64,000 bases of DNA from Crotalaria pallida (taxonomy: Eukaryota > Streptophyta > Magnoliopsida > Fabales > Fabaceae). The stretch covers positions 96,885,639 through 96,949,638 of the forward strand of contig CM075653.1 in NCBI GenBank assembly GCA_037953625.1. The letters run 5' to 3'. Made by a program: the position numbers and the translations under genes. The notes under the pieces are model-generated. The model was not told the DNA's origin, ran no database searches, and saw only the letters and a program-made list of their open reading frames with translations. Positions 19,491 through 30,379 of this stretch are shown in pieces (the stretch's first letter is position 1; each line of letters begins with the position of its first letter).

Positions 19491-22084
19491 CATGTTTCAT
19501 TTGAGTTAAAGAAAATTGTTTTCCTAAAATATGTTAATTCGGGTTTGAGAGAAAAATAAGTAATTGATTGATTTTGTGTTGATTTGTATATGTGAGTGTA
19601 TTTTTGGTTTTCATGAAAATAAATAAATGAATAGAGTTGTTGAACAAAATGTTGTGCTGAAATTGTGAGTATGTGTGTGTTGACTTGGATGAATGATATT
19701 TATGTATGTTCAATAATTCTGGAACTTTGTCACTGGCTTGGGTATGTTATAATAAGCTTCTCTGAATTTTTGGAATTTATTTTCTATTTCTATGTGAGCC
19801 AACTTTATGAAAACCATTTTAAGAAAATCAGTTTTTCAGTTTAAAGAGAAATATAATTTTAGAACTTGTGCTATTTGAAATGGTTTGAAATTTTTATGGT
19901 AGCTTCCTGGACATCTCTAGATGTTCTCTGAAAAATTTGAAGAGATTTGGAGTTGATTTGATATTTTTAATAAAGGCAAGACAGTGAATCACTTGGTTCA
20001 GATTTTCTGGACTTAGTGACAATTTTAATTGGAAAAATATAACTTTCACAACTCGAAATATTCTGAAAATTTTATGAGATAGTCTTGACTGTATAAGGAA
20101 TATTTATACCAATTTTTATGAAGTTCTGAGTTGAGAAACTATTTTTAATAAGGACGTTTTTGCCTCTGACCAGCAACAGTACCATGTTGTTTTTCATGCA
20201 AAATTTGATTTGAAACCTAGTTTAGGATTGATTAAATGGCTTGAAATTTTATATGATGAACTTTGGCATGTATGTGTATGTTCTGAAAATTTTTAGGATT
20301 AAACAAATTAATTTGATATAGTTTTGGATTTTATCTTTTGTGTTTTACGTGTAATCGCACTAGGATCTCATTTGAATGTTTTCGATGATTACGAATTTTA
20401 ATACTTGATGTTATGACTTGGCTTCTTTGTATGATGACTATGATTCCCTGAAATGATTGCATGAGTGATTGTTTGATGATGTGTTTAGGTTAGGCATGAA
20501 TGAATCATTTAATTAACCAAAATGTTGTGTTTGAGTTTGTGATTTGGTTTGAAAAGTAATTGGTTTTGGAAAAAGCTTAGCTTTGATTTAATTAAAGAAC
20601 CTTGGACTTAATGGTTGCTGCCCTTAATTCATTTCATAATGTTAATTTTAAAAAAAAATGAATCATTTAAGTGTTTATTTTATAACGAAGTCTTATACGA
20701 ATTAAAGTTAAGTTTTTCGGTATTTTTGAGTTTTGGTTAGTGGCTGTCCGGAACGGACCAGAAACCAAAACAAATGGTTTTAAAGTGTTTTGTAAATTAT
20801 TTTAAAAAGATTTTGAGATGTTTAAAGTATTTTCAAAAGTTGAAATTGATTTGAAAAAGTTTTAACGATTTACGATTTTCCGACGAGAAATAAAAAGAGT
20901 TTTCGAAAACGCGAGGTAATGTTGAGTAGTACGATTATTTAAGATAGACTTGTAACGTTAGTACCGTCTATTTAGTACGAGGTACGTATAAGCCAAGAAG
21001 CGGAACGGTCGACTTATTGGGAAGGACTCGTAACGATTTCAGATGCTGGAGTGTGAGGTGAGAGATGCAGTAGGCCTAAGTCGTCATGACGTTTAGACTC
21101 AGTTCTAAACTGAGTCCATCAAGCGTAATTAGAGTCAATGTCATATGTTACATGCTATATTATCATACGTGATGCATATATGTGCTAGATGTTTACCTAT
21201 TTGTTTAAATATGATGCATTATTGATTGTATTATGTATTGAATTTCTCTGTGAATTATTCTGTGGAGTATATCTTGTTCTGTTTGAAAAAAAAAATTGTG
21301 CGTAATGATGAGAATCATAAAAAGAAATGAGAATTATGAGAAAGAGTGAGATTTGAAATTTAAGAGATACGATTGAGAAGAGATAAAACGTAACGTGAAA
21401 AAGATTGTGAAAGAAATGAGTTGATGAGATGAATGAATTGCAAAAGTGAGAGAATGTGAACGAAAGAAAGAGGAATGATTATAAAGGTTGTAATAGAATG
21501 GAATACAAAGAGTTGAGATTGGAGAAGAGTGATGCTGTTATGAAAGTGAGACGTGGTTTGAATGGAGATGTGATTCCTCGTTCACGTTTTTGGGAAGAAG
21601 CTTAGTGTTGAGTTGAGCTTGCGTGCTCCTCCATTAACACTCACCCAAAAATGTGATTTTTGAAAAAAAAAGTTTTTGAAAAGAGATTTTGAAAGAACTT
21701 TTGTGAAAAGTTTTTGGAAACAGTATTTTTGAAAATGTTTTGTGAAACAAAAGTTTTTGTAAACTCAAGCTTTCGAAGAGTTTTGCGAAAAGAAATTTTG
21801 AGAAAAACGAGGAAAGATGTCGATGATGTTAATGAGACTATGTTGAGCATGAATTATGTGAATTGTGATGATGAGATGTGTGAGAAAGTGATGTGAGGCC
21901 AAGGGCCATTGAGAATTTAGGGGGAAACAGATTGTGTTTAGTGATCGGGCTTCATTGAAGGGATGCACCAAGGACGGGCCGATCGTTAGGATTAAGCCGC
22001 TAATTAAAACGTTAAAACCTTAAAGACTTTAAAAAACATTTATATACGCAGTGAGGAATGAGTGTCGTATCGAAGTAGTGGAGA

Positions 22085-22310
22085 GGAAGATACTATGGGT
22101 ATTTGCGGATACTCAGGTGGGGATTGCAGGAGGGGAGGGCAAGGACGGTGAAACGTCAAGAAGCCTAGAGTATATTTCTAGGCGGAACGAATCCCACATG
22201 TGGTGCACTAACGTGGTGGGGACTGGGTCTAATACCGTGATAAGTTCCGCATCACGAACTAGAAATTATACTGTCGCCTCCTAGATGCAAGTCTAGAACA
22301 GTGAGAGGGA
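22085..22310 (+). other. Conserved structured island, element F LTR1 copy
   Basis: Outer stem: AGTATATTTCTAG (22169-22181) with CTAGAAATTATACT (22259-22272), one bulge. Inner stem: CGGAAC (22183-22188) with GTTCCG (22244-22249); in C, E and I the inner stem is CAGAAC/GTTCTG, a clean compensatory change. The upstream hairpin at 22095-22112 has a UGCG loop. The palindrome GACAGCTGTC follows at 22413-22422. Confidence 0.72.
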
Positions 22311-23449
22311 CTGGAACGGGACATTTGTGTTTGCCGCCGAGGGCGTGCATTGTTATTATTATGATTATGATTTGAGGCAAGGCCTCCTGGTCTGGGACCA
22401 TTTGTGTTGTGTGACAGCTGTCGTGCCCGCGTGGTAAAGGTCCTGTACTCCTGTTTGCTTCCGACTAGGTTGGGTGGATGACCGAGGAGATGTAGACGTG
22501 TGTGAGCTCAATGATGTGTCCCCCTCATCATTGATGCTAATCGTTTGATAAGACTTAAGAATAATGAAAGAATACAAGAAAGAAATTATAAAGAATTTAT
22601 TGAGGAAGATTCAAAGAAAGAAAGAAAGCATATATGACTATTGAAAGATTGAGAATGATGATAATAAGACTGGAATGGTTGAAAGGCTGGTGATGCCAAG
22701 TGTGGTGATGTACGTTGAGAATGAGTTATGATTTCTAGATATCGGATTAGTTATGATGTGTTTTGTTTATAAGTGTTCCTTATATGCTTATGTGAATATA
22801 TTTGTCATATGCATAGCATGAGTAGTTGATAATGCATGGTTCCTCTATTTTATTCTGAGTAATCTTTTATAAGAAGTCGTTAGTATCCTGTCTGGTCATG
22901 GATGTACTTCCGGATTACTGACCATCTCTCCTACCATGTTGTCGTGTCGGGTTACTCCGATATTGCAACGGGTAGATGGTCGACTCTGTAGTATAGTTCG
23001 TGCCCTCGTCTCGATGCGGTTTCGGCTGTGGGCTTCAGCGAAGAAGATTAGACGTCAAGAGTAGTAGTAGGTAATCCCTGAGTACTGTATCTCTTGCAAC
23101 TACTTGGTTAACATTGCTATATTATTCTGTACCCCATTTGGAATTTTATTGAGTATGGCTTTTGAAATAATAAGGCTTTTCTGAAACAAGATTTGAAAAT
23201 GTTTTCTCAAAAGAAGTTCATGAAGCTAAGTTACAAAGCGCGATGTTAAGTAACATCTCGGTTTGGAACTTGACTCATGATGTGGGACATGAGAACGTTA
23301 TTTTATTTCAATTAAGTTACTGAAATGCTTTTGAACCTTAAGCTTCTCATGTCCATGTCACCTTGAAAAAAAAAAATTTCCCAAATTTTTACTATATTTT
23401 GTTAAAGAGATAAGTATTTTCAAGTTGCCGAAATCGGGGTGTTACAGTT

Positions 23450-23461
23450 TGGTATCAGAGC
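23450..23461 (+). other. Primer binding site of element F
   Basis: TGGTATCAGAGC follows the LTR end after three bases and is complementary to initiator tRNA-Met. It is decisive for calling the preceding 6 kb an LTR. The second copy is at 40312-40323. Confidence 0.92.
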
Positions 23462-24420
23462 AATGGTTGACCAAAGTGGCCTAATGCATGGGTTTACATG
23501 CTTGCATGTGTGTGTCTGTCTCTGTGTTAGTGTTAGAGTTGCGACGAGTGAGAATAGAAGTACGAAGTCACGTGAGCATCTCTATCGTATCACCTCTATC
23601 GTTCGTTCTATTTCTAGCGTTCTATATCTCTCTATCTTCGGAACGTGTCAAGAATTTGTCTACAATGGTACAAGGAACGGTGATCAGAAACATAAGAAGA
23701 CTTTATTCTTTGTGACCTAAGCCTCTCTTGATTATTGAAACCCTCTTTCGTTGAGAATCCCTTTTTGTTTGTAACGGCCTCTGAGCTATTGAAATGCGAC
23801 TTTGTTTTGCGATTAGAACCCTCTTTTCTTTGTTGAAACTCCTTTCTATGTAAACCCTATGTGTTGTTGAGTTGCCTTGACAATACGTTTGTTTACTCTA
23901 AAAAGTCTTTCATGAAAACCTCAGACCCTGACACCTTATGCCAATCAAATGGATGTATCTATGTTATGAGGCTGACTGTGAGATGTTGTTAAGGAAAGAG
24001 TTATAATGGTTGAGGAAGGAGTAAGCATGAACGGATGTGATGTATAGGAATATGATTCGTCAAAGTTGGGGAGTAAACAGAGACTTGAGGTTTATGATAA
24101 CCCACTTAGGCTTAAAAGGATGAGAAGAGCCAAATTAAGGAAGAAAGACCATGAAGGAAGTAGTATCCTTGTCCGGATTGGCATAAGTGTGCTATTCTTC
24201 TTGAACTTTGTTTTGAAACCATTGAACCCTTTGAACACTTGTTGACAAAACTATACCGTTAGTATTCCCTTGTGTCTGATTACTTTTGAGAAAACGATGC
24301 ATATGCGACGACTCGAAGACGACAACTGCTATTATGGGTTGGGAGAAACACTCCAAGGGATCCGACATTCATTGATCGTGGAATTTCGCGGAGCATTTCT
24401 CGAGGACGAGAAATCTACAA

Positions 24421-24431
24421 GTTGGGGAGAA
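24421..24431 (+). other. Polypurine tract of element F internal 1
   Basis: GTTGGGGAGAA immediately precedes LTR2. In internal region 2 the equivalent (about 41284-41294) reads GTTAGGGAGAA, a one-base change in the G-run. Confidence 0.8.
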
Positions 24432-26271
24432 TGTAACATCCCGCGTTTTCCGACTAGGACGAATAAAATTTTATTAAAGAAAAAGTTTTACATAGTGTTT
24501 TACAAAGGTCTTCGATGAAGTATTTTATTCGATTTCGAAATAAAGTGTTGATTTTACGGAGTTTTGGCAAACAAATATTTTTATGAAGTTAGTGAAAATG
24601 ATTTTTATTGATTGAGGATTGATTTGATTAATAAGAAATGAAAAAAATGATTTTTATTGTTGGAGATTTGTTTTGAAAATGAATTTCTTTATGGATTTTC
24701 CTAAATGTGTTAACTTTGAAAATCCATAACTTTTTAACCGTAACTCCGATTTTTATGATCTTTATATCAAAACGATCGTATCGAAATGTAGTTTTCAAAA
24801 ATGTATCTTTTATAATTTTCTGGTTTGGTTTGCGAAAATTATTTTTCAGAGCTGTAAAGGACGAATTTTAGAAAAATAAATCATGAAAAATGGTTTTTTG
24901 ATTTTTAATGAATTTTTCCTTTTGGGATTATCTTTAATATATTAAAATATGATTTTAGAAAATGAAGTAAGAGCCATAAGTGCAACCAATAAGTGCAGTT
25001 TATTATTTAGAGGAAAAAGTGTGAATGTGTGTGTTTGATTAAGTTAATTATTTTGTGAATAAGTGTATGATTGATTGATAAATGTCTTCCTATATGTGTA
25101 TGTGTGATGAATTGATGAATGTGATTTATTAAAGTTAATTGTCTTATGTGTGTAAATGTGATTTCCTAAGTGATGTTGCATTATTAGTAACTATAAGGTG
25201 ATTAGAAAATAAAAAGTAGGACATGTGTGTGCATGTGGGAGTGCCATGGTTGGTGTGGGTGTGCATGAAGAAATACATGTGTGGTTGTGTATGTGTGACA
25301 CGTGGTGCATGGGGTGTATGTGTGTGTTTGTGAAGCATGTGCTTGGTGAATAAGCTAGGAAGGGAATAAAAATAAAAAGAAAAAAAAAATGAAAACTTGG
25401 GGACCAAGTAGCTAGAAGTCTTAGACTACCCCCTAGGTGCATGATGCTTCAATCCTTAGTCCATTTCCTCTCATTTCTTTCCTTTCCATTCCCTTCTTTC
25501 ATTTCCTTTCCTTATCACACTTCCAACCCAAACACCTAAGTCTCAAAGAGCAACATTAGCTCTTGAGACACATAAAAAAAAAAGAGAGAACCATGAGAGA
25601 AAGAGAAGAAAACCGTGAGGGAGAGAAGAAAGGAAGGAGAGAAAGCTTTGATTCCTAATTTATCTTCATTCATCTTCATAGGTATAGACTTGGTCTTTGT
25701 TGTTCTTCTTTCTCTACTATTTTTATTTTTTGTTTTGTTGTATAAGTATTGATCTACTTAAAGTTTGTTCTTGCATGTTGATTTCTAAGATGGATCTATG
25801 TTTTTCAAAGAAAAATAAATGGAGATTTAAAATTTTAAAACAAAAATGAACATGCAAAAAATGATTAAAGAGTGATACGGTTTTGTAACAGCCCGATTTT
25901 CGAAAACGAAAACGACTGACTTTTATTTATTGATGTTGCAAAAATGAGGCCATTTTTTTTTGTCAATGGACTTGAAAATATAATCGGAAAGTATTTAACG
26001 TCCTTCAACCTTCACCTTCTTCGAAAACCGAGTTGTTATTTGAAATCCCAACTCACTCGCACTATCTTCTGATAACATTTTATCAATAAAACAGTTTGAT
26101 TTCGGTTTAAATAACTTCATTCATTTTTGCAAAAGATTTAAACTTGTTTCATAAAAGTAATCATATTTCATAAAAGTCGAACATGCTTAGGCATGATTAA
26201 TGTACAGCGATAGTTCATTGCTTAGGTAATCCTTGAATTTCAAACATTCAAAATAACTAATCCACTTGCGC

Positions 26272-26633
26272 TTATCCGTAAACTTCTTTATTGGACGCGA
26301 GCGGTTGTAGTTTCTTGTCTTTCTTGCGTTCTCCTCTCGTCCTTGAAGAAGATGCTACTTGAGCGTTCCTTTCCTCATGGTCAACGGACGTCCTCTTCAT
26401 TTCCTCCACTGCACTAGGATTCTTCCGTTCCTCGTGCTGCACCTTCTCCTCGTAGCTCTGGAACCCTCGTATATTGACTTGCCCTAGGTGTGGCCCAGGT
26501 TAACTCCGCTCAGTTGATGTTCTGGGTCCGGAATTGTAATCTCCGTGTGACCGGTCCATGTCCAGCCTTGTTGGGTGTGCTTCCATCCTCTTCCATGCTT
26601 ATTCCATATAGTGAGGTTCATGCAATACTCCAT
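26272..26633 (-). pseudogene. LTR-encoded acidic-protein homologue, element I, frame-broken
   Basis: From ATG at 26633 the frame reads MEYCMNLTIW, then GRGWKHTQQGWTWTGHTEI and DPEHQLSG. This matches the N-terminal motif of the C and E proteins (W, then GW.W.G..E, then DP.H.L.G) at the same spacing. It hits TAG at 26484-26486. The next frame then stays open with a charged, Glu/Lys-rich sequence to TAA at 26272-26274. The total of 362 nt fits a protein of about 120 residues with one base lost. The ATG directly follows GGGCAG, an acceptor-like site. Confidence 0.6.
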
Positions 26634-27254
26634 CTGCCCGTTGAAACACCAGCAGCACCAATATGCCAACGAACAGGAGAGAGTAAGCGATCCGGACGCG
26701 TAACGTCGACGGTGTGGAATTACAGTAGGCAAGATAATAGGACACACATAACACACAACATACACACAAGAAATTGCTCATACCTACTATTACCATCAGT
26801 CATTTTTCATCTTATTATCATTTCCTTCATACTTCTTCAATTTTATTTCTCATCCTTTTCACATGGCTCCTTAACCCCTTCCACATCGTCCATTCTTACT
26901 TCTTATTCATTTTCTGCACTTATGGAACGTTTATTAGTGTCTTATCGGTTTATACCGTCGATGATCGGGGGGTTAAAGGATCATCGAGGTGCGCGTGTCC
27001 TTTCGTAGTTAGCACTCTCTTTTCCAGCCTACATCTCCTCAGCCACCATCCGCCTAGTCGGAAGCCAACAGGAGTACAGGACCTTTACCACGCGGGCATG
27101 ACAGCTGTCTCAACAATGGCTCCAAGCTAGGAGGTCTCAGCCTCAAAACATATCATATAATCAAAATATATTGCCCCGTTCCAGTCCCTCTCTACTGTTG
27201 TAGACTTGCATCGAGGGGGTGACAGTATTGTTGTAGTGCGCGCACAGAACTTAC
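26634..27254 (-). other. Proposed intron in LTR I
   Basis: On the minus strand the donor GTAAGT starts at 27254 and the acceptor ..GGGCAG ends at 26634, immediately before the ATG. The length is 621 bp, compared with 612 in C. This is inferred from the shared layout only. Confidence 0.48.
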
Positions 27255-27420
27255 CACGGTATTAGGCCCAGCCCCCACCACGTTAGTGTACCTCTTATGG
27301 AATTTGTTCTGCCCACAACAATACTCTAGACTTCTTGACGAGTCATCGTCATCGCCCTCCCCTCCTGCAATCCCCACCTGAGTATCCGCAGATACCCATA
27401 GTATCTTCCTCTCCACTACT
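27185..27420 (-). other. Conserved structured island, element I copy
   Basis: Outer stem: AGTATTGTTGTAG (27224-27236) with CCACAACAATACT (27313-27325), paired throughout if one G-U is allowed. Inner stem: CAGAAC (27245-27250) with GTTCTG (27306-27311). The UGCG-capped hairpin is at 27380-27397. The GACG/CGTC hairpin with its GTGAAA loop, seen in C, E and F, is reduced here. Confidence 0.68.
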
Positions 27421-30352
27421 TCGGGTTAACTCTCATACTCACCACGTTCGCTATTAATGTCTTTTAAAATCTTTTAATTAGTTAACCTATTGGCCGGCTC
27501 ACCCTTCGTGCATCCCTTCAGTGAGTCCCGACCACTATCTTTGCACTTTCAAAATCACACATAGCTCAGAGCTGGGAGTTCCTCAATTAAGCCACATCTC
27601 ATTTCTTGAACACACCTTCCATTAGCACTTTTCCAAAAACCTTTACAAGACTCTCATTTCCACAACTTCCACTAAAGCTTTCTTTTCACAACTTTTCTCA
27701 TTGCGTAAAACTTTCCGAAACATCGTTCCAAAACACCCTTTCGTAAAACTTCTAAAAAGAATCCTTTTCATAAAACTCCTTTGAAAATTATTGTCTCACA
27801 AGCTTCTTCAAAATTTCTTTCTAAAATCTTTTTCAAAAAATTTTTATTTCCAAAAACTCTTTTCAAAAACTTTGGTTCATAAAGTCTTTTCAAAACTCTT
27901 TTCAAACACTTTTGTGCTGAGTGCTAGTGGAGGAGCAAGCCCAGCTCGACACTAGCTCCTAGACTAAAACCAAGAACAGAGGAGTTCAGCTCAACTCAGT
28001 CCATTTCCCTTCCAGCAATTTACATCACCTTCCCAGCTCTGGCTCGTTCTCATTTCCATTTTCAATTTCTTTTCCAGCTAGTTCTTATCTCTCTCTCTAC
28101 TCCCTCTTATCCTTTCATCATCCTTATTGTTCCGGTCATTACTTTTAATTCGTCTTCCTTCTCTCATTCCCGACAGTCGTTTAATTATTATAATCTTAAG
28201 TATCATTACACATAGATCAATAAACAATACGAAACATACACACAACATCATACAATAAGATTGTGGTTTTTGTCACCTTCGTATAAGCGACCACACAGGA
28301 CAAACAATTGTCGCTTATACTACCGACGCTAACCACGTGTTCCGATCTTTGAGATGATGCGGAACGCCCTACTAAATCACCTAGCTACCACTGTGTCTAA
28401 GGAAGGCTTCTCTCTCACCTGAGGTCCAGCTGTTGAAGGTGTGCTCTTCTTCGAACCTTGTGCTGCCATCTGCCTCAATCCCTTTTCTTTATCATTCCTC
28501 ATATTAAATGGAACACCTTTGGTTATTAACTTATTTGAGGAAAACCTTTTCTTAAACTAATACTCGTCCTTTCTTGGTAGGAAAACTTTTGAAAATATCT
28601 CCAAAGTCATTAGTTATTTGAGGGCTTGGCTTTAAATCAGATGAAAACATTTTTAATCATCAAAGGTACGTCCAATTAATTCTTGGACAGCAAACATAGT
28701 TTTACAAAATCACTTTAATAAAACTCCGAAAACATTTGTAAAACACTTTTTTTTAAATAACTTTTTAACTTAAAATCAACATTTTAAAACCCATGTTTTA
28801 TCATAAAACATCTTGGGACAGCCATAAACATAACAAGACATTCAAACAAACCACACCACACACACACAATTACAAATGACATATAAGTACTCATAACCCA
28901 ACAAAATTAGGTTTCAAACCAAATACATCCACATTCATTTTCATGCACCTTTTATTTATGCAATTTAACTTACTAAATCCATTTAGGCCATATAGCCGAA
29001 TGAGGCAGGGAGAATAGATCAATTAGCACAATTGGTTTATTTGATTTTAGACATTCAGATTCCCATTTCTTTTAATCCTCACCGAACACACACCTTAACA
29101 CATGCACACATATATTCATTCAAGCACATAGGCACTTTATCAATTATTTAATTAAATCGCAAACAAACACTCATTTTCAAATAGACATGCACCCAAATCG
29201 AACACTTGATCTAACCATTCAATACGTAATCATTTTCAAAAATGTTTCTTCTCTTTAAAAAAATGGAAACACTTAAGCATGTTTAGACTCTCAAACCGAA
29301 TACATACACAAAATTTTCACTTAAGCATAAAACTTCAGGCAAGGACCGAAATTATCACAAATCAAAACAAGATTTATGCATCATCAATCATTCACCAAAT
29401 CATGCAATTATTCCTTCCTTTTTCCTAATGAAACCGTAAGCTACAACTTAGAAAATCTATCGATCTTTAATTTATTTTTCTTAACTTAAGTCAAATAAAA
29501 ATCATGTAAGAACATAAGGCACATAGCAAGTTCTCACACCCTAACAAGCATGGACCTTAAATTGAACATGGCCGAATGTACAGGCATAAACTCAATACTT
29601 AAATTAAATCATGTTCTTGATCAAAATCATTTTAGGATTCGTTTCCCTAAAAATACGAGGCACACAATAAGGAACACATAGTTTTTCCGCTTAAAATTGA
29701 CATGCAAGAAAGGATCCTAAGCTTTCTCTAGAAATTAGGTAAGAATCTCATGTTAATACAAGTACTTTTTAATTCACTTTTGAAAGAGCATAAAAGAATA
29801 ACTCTTCAAGACTCCACATCAACATGCATGCACTTAGATCATGTAGATCAAGTCACAGAATTACATATGAGAACACAATTGCAAGACTAGAATCATCAAC
29901 AAATTTAGATCAAACTTTGATTTAAAAATCAAGCACTAAAACACCTCTCACTTTACGGTTTTAGGCACAAAATTTAGACATGCAAAGAGATCAACTTCAA
30001 ACCGACAAGGATCATACACAAAACATTAAATCTAGAGGATTTAACTTGAAAACATCAAGATCTAAAATATAAACCGAATCATGGAGTCCATCATACAAGT
30101 TAATTTAGGTCTAGAAAATCAAGATCAAGCAAAAGCATTACATGCAAGCTTGGATCAAGCCGTAAAACATGCAAGGGAAGAAAAGAAGATTACAAAATTA
30201 CAAATCAAACAATTTCTAATTCCTCTAAATCTTTGGTTTATACCAAGGAGAAGGTCTTCTAAAGCACTTGACCTTCAAGACTCCTAGCTATAGCTTGATT
30301 TCCCCTCCTTATTTCTCTTCCTTTCTCACGGCCTCCCTCCTCTTCTTTGGGT

Positions 30353-30379
30353 GTTGAGAGCTTGATGTTTGCTCTCAAC
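30353..30379 (-). other. Hairpin I, element I copy
   Basis: On the minus strand: GTTGAGAGC, loop AAACATCAA, GCTCTCAAC. This is a perfect nine-pair stem about 1.2 kb from the 5' end of the reversed LTR. The loop resembles those in F (AACATTA) and C (ATCATCA); the stem bases differ. Confidence 0.62.

Larger units (their letters stand above)
17386..23446 (+). repeat. Element F LTR1 (6,061 bp, uninterrupted)
   Basis: It runs from TGTAACATCCCG to CGGGGTGTTACA. Notable parts are hairpin I (18495-18524), TGCATG words between about 18730 and 19490, and the structured island (22085-22310). The donor position reads ATAAGT instead of GTAAGT at 22240, so the 5' splice signal of this copy is lost. No homologue of the acidic-protein ORF is seen near 22700-23100, where C and E have theirs. 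Short frames on both strands are not supported as genes. Confidence 0.9.
23447..24431 (+). mobile_element. Element F internal region 1 (985 bp)
   Basis: It begins with the primer binding site TGGTATCAGAGC (23450-23461) and ends with GTTGGGGAGAA before LTR2. No gag or pol motif is found on either strand; the frames of 75-93 codons at 23439-23720 have no recognisable domain. The last 60 bp, with TTTCTCGAGGACGAGAAATC, look like the pol end and 3' junction of Tekay/Del elements. Most of an ancestral body therefore seems to have been deleted while both priming sites stayed. Confidence 0.85.

Noticed and set aside
22700..23100. Homologue of the LTR-encoded acidic protein in F
   Set aside because: The longest frames at the expected position are under 30 codons and lack the GW.W.G and DP.H.L motifs.
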